Positions 42,615-54,795 of a stretch of 64,000 bases of DNA are shown here, piece by piece. Where the stretch lies: assembly GCA_030847615.1 (NCBI GenBank), contig JAUMIR010000004.1, positions 222,011,001 to 222,075,000 on the forward strand. Reading direction: 5' to 3'. The DNA is from Gambelia wislizenii. Its lineage: Eukaryota; Chordata; Lepidosauria; Squamata; Crotaphytidae. The notes below the pieces were generated by a model. That model was not told the origin of the DNA and did no database searches. It saw nothing but the letters and a program-made list of their open reading frames with translations. How positions within the stretch are numbered: the stretch's first letter is position 1; each line of letters opens with the position of its first letter. The position numbers and the translations under genes were made by a program.

Positions 42615-43180
42615 TGTTTTGTATGCCTTCAAGTCATTTCTGACTTATGGCAACCCTAGGGTGACTGTGGAGATTTTCAGATGCAATTTTTGTTAGGATA
42701 TATTCCAAAACAGCTCCGTTGCTGCCGCATGGCAGGGGAGCAGTTTCGGACGACGCCATCCCTCTGCCGAACCCCTCCGTGTCACTTCCGTGACAGAATG
42801 GAGGAAACCACGTCATATTTCACTCATGGGCAACAATCGTGAATGAAATACGACACGGTTTCCTCCATTCTGTCACGGACGTGACACGGAGGGGTTCGGC
42901 AGAGGGACGGCATCGTCCGAAACTGCTCCCCTGCCGCGCGGCAGCAACGGAGCTGTTTTGAAATATATCCTGCCGAAAATCGCGTCTGAAAATCTCCTGT
43001 ATCACAGGGTTTACTTGTCAAGATTTGTTCAGAGGGGGGTTACCCTTGCCTTCCTCTGTGGCTGAGAGTGTGTGACCTGCCCAAGGTCACCCAGTGGGTT
43101 TCCATGGCTGAGTGAGGATTTGAACCCTGATCTCTAGAGTCCTAGTCAAACACCCAATCCACTATACCACACTGGCTCTC
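42615..43180 (-). mobile_element. Sauria-type SINE interrupted by a foldback MITE
   Basis: The minus strand has a tRNA-like head (GAGAGCCAGTGTGGTATAG, GGGTTCAAATCC), a body with GGGTGACCTTGGGCAGG, and a BovB-like tail (GTCAGAAATGACTTGAAGGC). The tail is split by 42669-42997, and joining across the TGT duplication restores a continuous SINE. Confidence 0.85.
42669..42997. mobile_element. 329-bp CpG-rich foldback MITE in a SINE, TGT duplication
   Basis: Both ends read GGAGATTTTCAGA.GC inward. The arms of about 150 bp are near-perfect inverted copies (CTCCGTGTCACTTCCGTG on the left; GGAGGGGTTCGGCAGAGGG on the right). TGT lies on both flanks. Arms rich in CpG and CGCGCGG suggest youth. It has no transposase. 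Confidence 0.9.
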
Positions 43181-43805
43181 ATGTTGTTTCCACAGCTACT
43201 GTTTTTCATCTGCACCTGCCTCTCACCCAGTGTACTTACTCCTCCTCAAAAAAATATGCCCATGGCACATATGATTGTTTTGTACAATCTGCATCCTGGC
43301 TTTGTCAACCAAAAAGAATGGAAAGAAGAAATTGTGTTGGCTCTGAAACCTTTTTTCATTCATCAAGATATTGCACATACAAATGCATAGTTAGCCTCAC
43401 TAACAGAAGAAAGGCGAAACTTTTTTTAAAAAAAAAATAAGTGAAAATTTGGATAATGTGCCAATTCAGTATAAATGTATTTCTGATAATATCCTAACCA
43501 TAGGTTTATGAATTGTTATAATTTACATTGTCTGAGTTATTATATGCAAAGTTCTCTAGCAACAACAATAGCAGCAGCAGAAGCAGCAACAACTTCTTCA
43601 GCAACAGAACCAAAGTCTGTGCTTGTACAGAATTCTGGCTTGTACCCATTTCCACATGTAGACCTGTAATCCCTGTAAGAAAATAGCTCTGAACCCTGTA
43701 AACTCAGATTTCATTATTTGTTAAAATATCTAGCGAATGTGAAACAGTGAACAATAAGATAATAATAATAAAACCATTAATAAAACTTAAACAGTAGGAC
43801 ATTTT
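43181..43805. other. Unassigned, with short AAC/AGC repeats
   Basis: A CAACAACAATAGCAGCAGCA tract lies near 43560. No gene is seen. Confidence 0.35.
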
Positions 43806-44354
43806 GGACTTTATCAGATGCGGCAACTATGGTGTCATAAGGATGCCTAATGATTGTGAAAGGGTGTGCATACATGTATTGTGAAAAAGCCATTCTATTT
43901 TATCGCTGGGCCAAGCCATCAATAGATTTCTCCTGGTGGTTTTTGCCAGCATTGCCAGCGTTTTAAACTTCACACCATTGTGCTCATGTTAATGCAGCAT
44001 GAATGACAGAACACTTCTAGGTGAGATCAGGACAGCCAGGTAGGGGGTGCTCTCTTTTTTACCTCCCTGGTTCACTTGCAATTTTAAAGTGTATTTTTTG
44101 TATTTATGTGAACGTTTTATGCCTTTGTTTTACTTTTATTTTTTAATTTCCCACTTTTGTGTCTTCTCATGAGATTCACAGAGATAATGAGTGTGGAATT
44201 GAACGGAGCTCTGTTCACTCTCAGTTAGTGCCTGGGCTGCCTTTTCACACTACAGAAGGTAAGGTCTGGTGGTTTTTTTTTCTTTTGCTGGCATAAAAAC
44301 GGCACAAAATATGCAGGCAAAAGAACAATAATGGAGGGTGGTCTGATAAAGTCC
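43806..44354. mobile_element. 549-bp MITE, GGACTTTATCAGA termini
   Basis: It opens GGACTTTATCAGATGCGGC and closes GTCTGATAAAGTCC. A module with GATCAGGACAGCCAGGTAG and GTTTTACTTTTATTTTTTAA relates it to 54796-55367 and 2886-3827. It has a subterminal hairpin TTTTGCTGGCATA with TATGCAGGCAAAA. No clean flank duplication is seen. Confidence 0.8.
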
Positions 44355-45519
44355 ATAGTAATACTTTTGTGTTATTTTGTTTTGTTTTGTTTTAGCAAAG
44401 AGGTGCTCTTCTGAAGATTCAGGAAGTGTGGACAGCCAGTGAAAAAATAAGCTTAAATTATCACATTCAACTAAAATGTGTGAATGAGGTCAGTTTGAAT
44501 CAGAATTCACAAAGCTTCTGTGTTCAAGCCTTGAGTGGCCATCTCTTGTTAAAACCAACAGCTAGAAAGGACTTGGGGACTATTGAATTTTTTTTTTTTT
44601 GTCATAGGTGAAACATGCCCCCAGCCCTACAACTGCTGATAAGATGGTATCTGCTTCTTGAGCCAATGGAAATTTCCAAATATTTACACAGTTCATTGCT
44701 GTGTGCAAAAGAATTGCCACATGATGGGTAATCTTTACCCACATCTGGATTTTGTTACCAGGTAACAGATATACATGTTGGCTTCCCCCCCCCTTCTCGT
44801 CACTTCCTCTCCCATACAAAGCTATTCTCCGGTGTCCTTTCTACAATTCATGACTGTTTCTTTTCAGTCAGAGGGAAATAGTGGCTGGTGGCTTCCATAC
44901 CAGTGAGGTGATGAATCCCTATTCTCCTAGGTGTAGAGGCAACAAATGCTAAGGATGCAAGCTGTGATAGGGGAAGCCATTATAGATAAGTGAAGCCAGA
45001 CCAGGTCATGCACAGAAAATCAAAGAAGTTCAGTGAAGTTGAAAGGAGGCACAATAGGAAGGCTTCAACCATTCCAGAATCTGTCACAAGAAGTAAGCAG
45101 TCACAGTTACCAAAACCAAAAAGGACGAACAAAAAGATGTAAAACGTAAGCCACTCCAGATGTCAAAAATCCAAAATAAATCCACAAAAATGGAGAGTAC
45201 TGAAAGTAGGGTGGCCAGAATGAAAACTGAAGATGACTTCTATACTTTAAATTGTTGTGTAGAAGAGGGGGAGTGTCTCTTTGGTGTCCACCAAATTTTG
45301 TTTGAGGTGGAGGCCCATCTTCCTGAAATTCCTAATTGGTGGCACCTGCCACTAGCTGTTCAGATTCAGCTGTCATCTGAAGCTGGGGGTCTTTCAAGGA
45401 CTGACTCCTCTGCACTGGATTCATCAGATTCCACAGGCTGGTATAACACATACTATGTTGTAGCCTATATTTTAAAGGGACTATCCAACATTCCAGAATC
45501 TGTTGGTTTTGTTCCAGAG
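44355..45519. other. Unassigned sequence
   Basis: No gene is supported. ORFs near 45160-45706 on both strands overlap a degraded SINE and lack domains. Confidence 0.35.
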
Positions 45520-45612
45520 AAAGGAACTCTGAGTATTCCTTGCCTAAGAAACCCCAAGAAATCCTGGGGGTTGGGATAAGTTGACAGGTGATTTGAAGAC
45601 ACATAAACACAT
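45520..45612 (+). repeat. 3' part of a degenerate 5S-derived SINE
   Basis: CTCTGAGTATTCCTTGCC, TAAGAAACCCC and GATAAGTTGACAGGTGA match the tail of the 5S-derived SINE at 62221-62434. The 5S-like head is not recognisable. Confidence 0.5.
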
Positions 45613-45685
45613 ACATCCAAGATTCTGGGCCTAACTCAGAAATAGGGTTCAGTACCTTGGACAGTTCCCTTAAAATTTTAGAGTA

Positions 45686-45915
45686 CAGTTGTCCCTTCAT
45701 ATTCACTGGGGGTTGGTACCAGGACCCTCCATGGATACCAAAATCTGTGAATACTCAAGTCCCATTATATGCAATGGCATAGCAAAATGATGTCCCTTAT
45801 ATACAATGGCAAAATCAAGGTTTGCTTTTTGGATTACTATTTTTTAAAGAATATTTTGAAGCTGTGAATACATATATTTGTGAATACCAAATCCGTGAAT
45901 ACAGAGGGACAACTG
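45686..45915 (+). mobile_element. Tigger-like DNA transposon (copy 2)
   Basis: The TIRs CAGTTGTCCCTTCATATTC and the complement of its first bases (GAGGGACAACTG) are flanked by TA on both sides. It is 230 bp and collinear with the copies at 15524 and 48976. Confidence 0.85.
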
Positions 45916-47134
45916 TAAATCTAGAGTAAATTCATCTCTGCATTGACACAGAAGCTACCGACTGCCACTCTCAGAGGGCCTCCTTGAGAAGGAAGTGTGG
46001 CAAGCCAATCCTGCCATCAGCCTAAAGTAGCTCACTAGGAAGACTAATCATTTCATTTGAAACATTCTTTCTACTTGGGTTGGATTTGTGGGAATGAAGA
46101 AGATATAACCGATCCCAGCCTTGGATTTGGCCCTGGGGCTTCCAGTTTTGATCTGTGATGTAGACACATTGAAAAGTGACAGGTCTTAAAGTGTGCGTTA
46201 CTTTTCCTGAACTAATGTCCAAGCTGCATCTTAGCCTCATTTGCATCTCTCTGCTAAATAGTTTAATTAATTTTCCATTGTGCTTACAGACTAGTTTTAA
46301 TTAGCAGTTAAATCCATTCAGTTAACGGGGCGGGGGGGGGGAACGCAAGGTGTTTACTTGAATGCAAATCACAGTGGTGACTTCTCAGGGCTCAATTCTA
46401 ACAAAAGTTCCAAACCATTGATTCCGGATTTCTGAGGGCCTTACTCAGAAAAAAGTGCATCTATTTCTTTTGGGTCCCCCCCCCCACTTAGATAAAGCAT
46501 AGTGTTTTATGATTCATTTATTATTGCACTCTTTCCTTTTCTCTTTCTCCTTACTCCTCTCTCTTTTTTTCCCATTTGGAAGTAATAGCACTAAATGAAC
46601 TGAAAATAAAGATTGAATATAGATATGACTGGGTATATTGGAAAAGAGTGGAAGAACTTTGTACAAGGAGATTAGGATGATATGTGTCAATTGTTCCATT
46701 ATGGTAACCTTCTAGGCCTGTTTCTCCCAGAAGTCTTTGCAGCTTTAGCTAATGCTCAGCCTATGTAACTTTGGCCTTTGCTTGTGTCTATCATTGCCTC
46801 ATGGAATAAGGGAGCAGTTGGCTGGCAGTAAGCAGAAAAGCATCTAACAGAATTTTTTTGCAGTCATACCTAATTCCAATTTCCACGGCAGTCCTAATGC
46901 TGTAAAACTCAAAGTTGAACTTTTAGTGTTATGGCATCTTAAACAGGACTGGACAAATCAGTCAATTTCTCCCACTTTTGATATTTTTTTTAAATCTCAG
47001 GTTCTTTTAGTCCAGCTGATCAAGGAATGTATAGATTGTAGTAAGTTGTTGTTTTGTTTTAAATCATGAATGCAATGAAATTCTCATTTATCTCATGTCC
47101 TAAAGTGGTCAGTCTATTGAGTTCACCACAGTCT
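45916..47134. other. Low-copy sequence with a candidate conserved segment
   Basis: About 46180-46330 is a non-repetitive block with octamer ATTTGCAT, TTTAATTAATTTTCC and GTTTTAATTAGCAG cores. It could be conserved noncoding DNA (inference). The rest is unassigned, with G and C homopolymer runs. Confidence 0.35.
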
Positions 47135-47139
47135 CTGGG

Positions 47140-47745
47140 CTTGTCTATATGAGGCAAAACAAAAACAAAAATGGAGTGCCTCACAGTAATGGCATTTCAT
47201 AGCAGCTGTGACTTCTCTTAATGGTGTTTTTTGCCCACATAAGCTTCTCATGCAAAAGAGTGGATGCGAGAGATTTATTTACATTTGTACTTACCTCAAT
47301 TTGCCATCCCCCAACTTTTAAAAAAAAGAACAATGTCCAAGGTGTGATAGAGCAATTTTTGATTTAACAGAAAAGCAAAACAACAACAAAAACCCCCAAA
47401 ACAACACCTCACCCTGTTTTCTCACCTTAGCGTTCGCTTGCTAAGGTGAAAATCCAATATATCAGCAGCAGGCACTTGCCTAGTTAGCAAGCCCCACCCA
47501 CTGCACTCACCTAGCCAATCAGCACTGCGCTTCCTCTCCTATAGGAAAGGAATTCATATCGAATCGCTTGTCCCAATGAACAGGAATGTGTATTCCCCTC
47601 ACTGTTTTTAAAAAACGGCTTTTGGTGTTTTGGGCCCCCTGCCTTCCCAATATGGCAAAACAATGCAGAATGCCATTTAGGCAGGTAGGATTCTCCTTGC
47701 ATTCCGTGAGGAGTATTTTCACCATTTAGACAAACCCCCACCCCC
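47140..47745. mobile_element. Probable unnamed interspersed repeat
   Basis: It shares its right-end motif GAGTATTTTCACCATTTAGAC and neighbouring words with 38510-39115. It contains a GCGTTCGCTTGCTAAGGTGA segment and a CCAAT-like AGCCAATCAGCACTGCGC. The class is unknown. Confidence 0.35.
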
Positions 47746-48375
47746 AGTGTCATAGCTAAGTGGATTCAAAGCCAGATTTGAAAAAGTTGCTCCATTATGA
47801 AGATTGCAGAAGACTGTAATGACAAAACAGGGCTTTTTCTTCATTTGCAAAATTTGTTCTAGCACCCAGAAATTCATCTTCCCAAAGGAAAGATCATAGA
47901 GAGAAACATAATTGGTGTGACGTCTAAGAAAAGATCATGGGTCTACCCACCATTTCCCCCAAAAGAAGCTGGCACCTTATCTGCCTGCAGGGAGGTATTA
48001 TTTAGCCATTTACTACAGATCAAAGACAGCAAGTATAATTATTTTTGAGAATTAAGTAGGTAATCAGTTTCAAAAAACAAAAACACAATTAAAAAAGAAA
48101 TAAACCTCACTCTTGGAGCCTGGAGAATTCCTTTGCTGGAATAGTTCCCTGTCTGCTGCTTTATTCTAGTGTTAAATTGAATTTTATTAATATAATTTCA
48201 TAAGCTATTCATGAGATGTCTTAAGCACAAGTCAGTGGCAGTACTTCACTTGGAAGGAAAGACTGCATGTATATTGGAAACTCCTTTTCAATGTCTTTCT
48301 TACAGATGGACCCATGTTATTGTTCTTAATCGTTGGAGATTTAATAAGCTTGTTTGGGGGGTCCCACACATCACA
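47746..48375. other. Unassigned low-copy sequence
   Basis: No gene or repeat is recognised. Confidence 0.35.
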
Positions 48376-48810
48376 CAGTTATAGCATTATGATCCACCTT
48401 ATCCATGGCAAATCCTATGGGCTTCTGGGGTTTCTGGTTTAGTAGTGCACTAGAGCTCTCTGACTGAGAATTCTAAATGTGTTGTTATTGCATGCCTTTG
48501 TTTCCAGCTTATGGAACCCCTAAGGTGAACCTACCATGGGAATTATCTTGGCAAGATTTGTTCAGAGGAGGTTTGCCTTTGCCTTCCTCTGAGGCTGAGA
48601 GAGTGTGACTTGCCCAAGGTTACCCAGGAGGTTTCCATAGCTGAGCGCTGATTTGAACCCTGGTCTTCTGAGTCTTAGTCCAACATTCAAACCATTACAC
48701 CACACTAGCTGTAAATACTCCTCCCTAAACTGTAAATCCCAGGATTCCATAGGAAGTTGCCATGGCAGTTAAGGTGGAATCATTGACCTACAACTGTGCA
48801 GTGTGAAAGA
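48376..48810. mobile_element. Palindromic MITE split by a SINE
   Basis: The left half (CCATGGCAAATCCTATGGG, TGGTTTAGTAGTGC, AGAGCTCTCTGACTGAG) and right half (CTAAACTGTAAATCCCAGG, TTGCCATGGCAGTTAAG) are inverted relatives. A SINE at 48481-48710 lies between them. Confidence 0.6.
48481..48710 (-). mobile_element. Sauria-type SINE
   Basis: It reads on the minus strand with a tRNA-like head (TGTGGTGTAATGGTTTGAAT, GGGTTCAAATCA), GTAACCTTGGGCAAGTC and a BovB-like tail. It inserted into a palindromic MITE. Confidence 0.8.
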
Positions 48811-48975
48811 ATGCTAAGAACGATCACATAGGCATATAAATGTATGCATCTGGATCCAAAATTTGGTGAACTGGGTACACTAAGATGACAGCAGGTCTCT
48901 GGCTGCTTCCATTGCCTGTTCTTTTACCGTAAGGACAATGATGCCTTGATTTTATGTGAAATCCTTTTCTACATA

Positions 48976-49205
48976 CAGCTGTCCCTTCATATTCACTGGG
49001 GTTTGGTTCCAGGACCCCCCGTGGATACCAAAATCTGTGAATACTCAAGTCCCATTATATGCAATGGCATAGCAAAATGGTGTCCCTTATATAAGATGTC
49101 AAAATCAAGGTTTGCTTTTTGGATGATTATTTTTTAAAGAATATTTTCAAGCCCTGAATACTTAAATCCATGGATACCAAAGCGATGGATACGGAGGGTC
49201 AACTG
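48976..49205 (+). mobile_element. Tigger-like DNA transposon (copy 3)
   Basis: The TIR CAGCTGTCCCTTCATATTC and terminal GAGGGTCAACTG are flanked by TA. It is 230 bp, like 45686-45915. Confidence 0.85.
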
Positions 49206-50428
49206 TATATCCAGATGTCTTCATACAACCAAGGCAGATGCAACCTGCAGGCCATTATTAGGGTCACCTCTCTCATGCACCCTTACACAGAATAAGGTAG
49301 CTGCCTTAGGTAACAGATGCTGGCGGCAGCAGTATGACGCACAGGCATACCAGGCGAATTTATGCTCCTGTTCAGCCTGGTTACCTCATCACTTTTGCTG
49401 TCACCAAATAAATATCTGTAGAGACCTCAGTTCCACAGTTGCCACCTTTACGTCAAACTTCCTCCTTATCCCTTTCTCGGACTGGGATTTGACTTAAACT
49501 GGATGGTACTTGTATCAATGTGTTTTTAAATACATGGTTATCATGCCAAATAAATACTAGTAAAGGAAATAATCCATGAGGAATCTGGATTTGATAAACA
49601 AAACATAAAGATTGATTTATTAGTTGAACAAAATAACAGAAATGCTTTGAACTTTGTCTTCAACTTGGTTAACTTTAAACTAGTTGCTAGTCCCACTCTG
49701 TGGTGGCCATATAATTTTAGACTCTGCCAGACTCAAAAACAATTTATTAGGTTCTTTCTTTCCCCTCACTCTATCTTCCAATCAGCCTCTATTCCTCTTA
49801 CACTTATTCTCACTGCACATACATTCCCTCAGCTCCACTCACAGCCACATACACATTCCAGCCCTCTCCTCATCACATCTCACACTCTCCCTGTCCACAG
49901 TCATCCACCTCTTTTCATGCTAGGAGACCCCTCCATACCAGTTTCCTGCCACAGGATTGGCTTCTTCATGCTCTCTTCCCATTTACTCATCAACATTCCA
50001 TCAGATGCTCATCCACAAGCTCTCCACAAGCAGAACTTCACTTTCCCAACTACTTCTCCTGAGTTCCTACATCTTTTACCTAAATAAAATTTAGCTGCCA
50101 ACCCAAGTGTAGTGGAATGGGAGGGGTGTACCATTTTTGTCCTTTGCCACAGGTAGCAAAATGTCTTCCGGCAGCTTTTTTTTTTTTTTTTTTAATGACT
50201 TGACAAGTAATAGGTTCAGGCAGCTGGGGGCTTGTAGTCAAAACAGGTGTTAAAACCAAAAAGTTTATCCAACCTTTGTTAGGAAGTCAGACATGTTTTT
50301 GTCTGATGGGCCATTTTGTAATCATACATTAAAATTGTTCCAATAGGTGGCCAGTGCAAAAGAGGTTGGTCTTCCCTGGGAAAATCAGAAGGAACAGAAC
50401 TGGCCCAAATAACTGTCATCATCCTCAT
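49206..50428. other. Unassigned, partly pyrimidine-rich
   Basis: A C/T-rich stretch at about 49750-50080 creates a 146-codon open frame without domains. A T run lies near 50177. No gene is supported. Confidence 0.4.
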
Positions 50429-53400
50429 CATCATCATTATATATTTATATCCTGCTTTTCCCCAGTTCAGGTTTCAAGGCAACTTACAGCAATTAAAAGC
50501 AAACATAGATAAACATTCACATTATACAAAAGTTATAAAGTAATTTAAAAGATTAAAATCATTTTTTAAAAAATAAACCAATGTAAAAAGTAGTGAATAA
50601 AACAAAAATCCAGCATGTTCTACAAGGCCTGTTTCCCCCCTAAAACCAATTCTCAAAGGCCTGACAGAAAATGAAGGTCTTCACTTGCCTGTGGAAAGGT
50701 AGTAAGGAGAATGCCAGTCTAGCCTTTCTGAGAAGGGAGTTCAAGAGCTAAGGAGCAGTCATGGAGAAAGCCCTCTCCTGTGATCCCACCAGGGATACTT
50801 CTGAGGTGGAAGGACAGAGAGAAGGACCTCTACAGAAGATCCTGAAACACAAAAAAGTTTGTATGGAAGAAAACAGACCTGAGCTATACTGTATAGGGCT
50901 TTTTATAGGTCAGGACTAGCACTTGGAAATTGGTAGCAATCTAGCTGCAACTCTTTGAACCAGCTGGAGTTTCGGAATATTTTTCACAAGTAGCCCCACA
51001 TAGAGAGCATTACAATAATCCAAACGGGCTGTAACTAAGGCATATGTTACCCTGCCCAAGTCTGATGTCTCAAGGAATGGGACCAGCTGGTGCACAAGCC
51101 TTAATTATACATATGCATTCCTGGCCATTGCCAAACCCTGAGCTTTCCACACCCAAGCTGCAAAGCCAAGGGGAAAGTAACCCCACCCAGCCTAGCTGAA
51201 TCCCTATTCCCTGATCTGTCTTTTGACTGATCAGGAGCACCTCTACCTTGCCTGAATTAAGTTTCAAATTGTTCACCCTTATTCAGTCCATTAATGAGAC
51301 AGTTTCCTTGGGCTGAGGTGGAAAAGAGTACAGTTGCCCCTCCACATTTGCAAACTTAGCATTCACAGTTTTGCATATTCATGGTTTTGGGAGGCCCCCC
51401 TGCCCTCCCAAAAGCAGCGACACGGCGCCTCTGGAGTCCCCGCGAAGGCCTGGGGGGAGGGGGGAGGGCCAGGGAGGCATGCATGGGGCCTGTGAAGGCC
51501 TTGGAAGGAAGGGGGAGGTGGGGGGAAGTGACTATGGGGCCTCTGGAGGCCCCATGGTCGCTTTGGTGGGGGAGGGGGAGGGCAGTCATTCACAGAATTT
51601 TCACATTCGCGGGGGTCTGTGGAACCTAACCCCCATGAATGTGAAGGGACGACTGTAATAGAGCTGGGTATCATCTGCATAATGATGGTACTGGACCCTA
51701 AAACTCCAGATGACCTCTTCCAATAGAGTCATGTATATGTTAAATAGCTTTGAGGAACAGAACCAATCCTTCCAATGACACCTTCTGGCTTCATTCCACC
51801 AGGAAATAACAAAGCCACTGTAAAACAGTGACTCCATGTCCCATTCCAGCAAGGCAGCTCAGAAGAATACTGTGGTTGATGTTACTGAAAGCCACTTAGA
51901 GGTTTAGCAGAACCAACAGGGATACATGCCCCCATCCATTTTCTGGTGTAGATTGTTCACCAAGGTAACAAAAGCCATCTATGTCCCAAAGCCAGGCCTA
52001 AAACTAGATTGAAATGGATCTAAATAATCTTTCTCATCCAGAAACCCCTGGAGCTGGGAGGCCATCACAGCTCTTGTACCTTGCCCCCCCCCTTCAAAAA
52101 CCCAGAATGTTGGAGATTGGCTGATAATATGGTAGGATCCACAGAGGGCTTTTTTTCGCTGTGGTTTTATAGTTGCTTCCTTTAGGAACTCTGCCGTGGT
52201 TTTAATGAGGCATTGACCACTCCCTTTAGTTATTCAACCAGTCCCACTCTACCTTTTGTAATGAGCCAGGAAGTTCAAGGGTCTAATGCACATGTAGTAG
52301 CTCTCATTTCCTCAAGGATCCTGTCCAGATCCTCAGGCTGCACAAACGGAAAAGTATCTACAGTACTATCACTTGTCAAGCAGAGACCAAAGTTACATCC
52401 ACTGGATCTCTATCAATAACAGCATCCAAGTGGATCTGTGATTTTATCTGCAAAGTGTAGGGCAAGTTGTTCACAGAAGGCTGGTGAGTGGTCTGGATTT
52501 TCTTGTGTGGAAAAGACCCCTGACCACTTCAGCTCCTTTGGCTGGCTATTTGAAGATGCAATGGAAGCAGAGGGGGGAAATTGCCTTTGCTGTCTACATT
52601 GACCCAGAGTAAGTCCTCAAATAGGTTCTAGCTTGTGTTCAATCAACCTCACACCAAGATTTTTGCCGATGTTACTCTGGTCCCTGACTCATTTTTTGCA
52701 TTGTCACAAGCTCCCTGGAAAACCAGGGAAATGGTCTGGCTCCACTCCATGGGAGGAGAGACTCAGGACTGATTGCATCCACTGTCCTGGCCATTCCCCT
52801 GTTCCAGAGCTCAATCAAGGTTTTGACAGAATTGTCTGGGGCAGATGATCTTAATGGGCCCCCACTGCTACAGAGGTTCTGATTCCTAGCAAGTCTAAAC
52901 CCCACCAGGTAGTGACCTGACTTTGACAACAGCACTATAGACAGTTCCTCTACTCCCAGATCATGATCACTCTACCCAGTACAGAAAACGGGGTCCAGAG
53001 TATGTCCAGAAGCATAAGTAGTGCCAGATTCTACTTGGTGCAGACATGGTTGTCATGGCAGACATGGAGTCCTGAACCGCTCCTGAAAGGGTAGTCTCAG
53101 CATAGATATTGAAGTACCTCAGCACTAGAAGCCAGCGGGATTCAAAGACCAATCCTGAGACCACCCTGGCTAGCTCAGGAAGGGAAATTGTTGAGCAGAA
53201 GGATGGGTGGTACATCAACAGAATCCCTAGTCTGCTCTGGACACCCAGCTTCACGTACACACACTTGAACCCAGAAAACTGTAGGACAGGGCACCTGGTG
53301 AGGGTTATGGAACCTCAGTAGATCAGTACTACTCCACTTCCCTGCCCCCTCCCCAAAGTCTCACCTACTGCTGCATAGTAAAGCCTGGTGGACAAAGCTG

Positions 53401-53594
53401 AAAGAGATTCCTCCCCTCTTCTCATCTGTCCAGGTCTCTGTGATACATACTAAGTTGGCATGGTCTTCCAAGATCAAGTCTTCAGTGGGAGCAGTTTTAC
53501 CATTTGCTGACCTGCCATTCACCACAAAATCTGCTTTAGGAATTTGGATCCAAGCCCCAAATGGGTAAAGTGAAATCTTACATGAAAATTTCAC
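50429..53594 (-). pseudogene. Near full-length L2-type LINE ORF2, decayed
   Basis: The minus strand reads endonuclease first: LILEDHANLVCITETWTDE (about 53500), then LGILLMYHPSF, LPELARVVSGLVFESRWLL and FNIYAETTLSG. The RT catalytic box HHYADDTQLYYS is intact near 51680 and is followed by NNLKLNSGKVEVLL. The 3' end has TTATATCCTGC-type sequence at 50440. Many frameshifts and stops make it inactive. A Tigger-like element (51331-51655) sits just downstream of the catalytic box. Confidence 0.75.
51331..51655. mobile_element. Tigger-like palindromic DNA transposon within L2
   Basis: The ends CAGTTGCCCCTCCACATTTG and GAATGTGAAGGGACGACTG are flanked by TA. The core (51395-51590) is G-rich with internal repeats such as GGGCCT.TG.AGGCC. 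It differs from the 230-bp copies in its interior. Confidence 0.75.
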
Positions 53595-54795
53595 CCCATT
53601 CTCAGATGAAACATTTCATTCACTATTCGATACTTTTAAATGTGAAGATTTTTTTAGGTAGTTTTCTTCTTCAGATTAATTAAGCATTGACATTTTTAAT
53701 AACTTCAGAAGAACACAGTTTTTGAAAAATAAGTAGACCCAGCAGTAGTTCTACTAATCAGTAAAGAATGGTCCTGCTTATGCTTTTAGACTTTCCAGCT
53801 ATCACAGACTTTGCAGCTATCTCAGTAGATTCCGATCCTTCCTTTTTCCTTCAAACTCTACCACACATTTCAGAAACACATTTCTAGTCATTGTGCTTGT
53901 GAAGAAATGGTCTAAGATGATAAAACTGGAAATATCTACCAGGAAGGGATTCCATCTGTGAGAAGGCAGGATTCTCTGGGCTGTTTCATACAGTGGGCAG
54001 ATAAATAACAGTTCTCAAGACTCAGGGTCCACCTCTAACCCCAACATACAATATGCAACATCAATCACACAATTGATTTTGTATCACTCCCTTTAATTAT
54101 GAATGTTGCTGGTGGGTAAAGACAGGTTTATAGCCAAATTTGGGATTCTGAGAAGCAAGACAGAAATACAAGTATGCTTAGGAGAACACTAAAATTTGCA
54201 TTAGTACAAAGTACTAGGAGGGGGAATAAAAGGCAGTTTCTGCTCATCCCATATGATGAAGACTGAACATACCTTGCTGGCCACAGGCCACTTCATGTCT
54301 GTTGTGGGAGAAATGGAAAACCAGGCGATGGTTGTTGTAATGGAACAAAACATCCAGAAAGAGAATATGGGCTAGCTCACTGTACAAGTGTATTCAACAT
54401 TGCAACAGTCTGTTAGCAGGTCCCATTATAGTTTCTCTCTCTCCTTGCCCCACACCCCACACTGTTCTTTTTAGCTCTTGTTTTCATTTGTTCTCTCTGC
54501 TTTTCTCTGTAAGTGACAGACCTCTGAAAATAAGGACTCTGCAGTAGGTTCCCAAAATACGGGAGGTCAAGCAATATCAGAGTGTGGTCAAAATGGGAAA
54601 ATTTGTTAATGAGGAAGAACATGCAAAGAGAGCCTGAACAGTCTGCTTTTGCCTGAGTCTACAGGAAAAGGAAACACTTGCCCCTCTTCTCCCACTGAGC
54701 TGAGTTCAAACTATCTCTGCATTTTCAATTCACTTTGCAGCAATTGAAGTAAGCCAAGATAAATGAGGAAAGTGAGAAGTGGAGAGAGGAACCGG
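53595..54795. other. Unassigned low-copy sequence
   Basis: No gene or repeat is recognised over 1.2 kb. Confidence 0.35.

Noticed and set aside
45160..45706. ORFs of 139 and 124 codons on opposite strands
   Set aside because: They overlap each other and a degraded SINE; the protein sequences have no recognisable domain.
49647..50087. 146-codon ORF rich in His, Ser, Pro and Leu
   Set aside because: It arises from a pyrimidine-rich stretch; there is no domain and no splice or start context.
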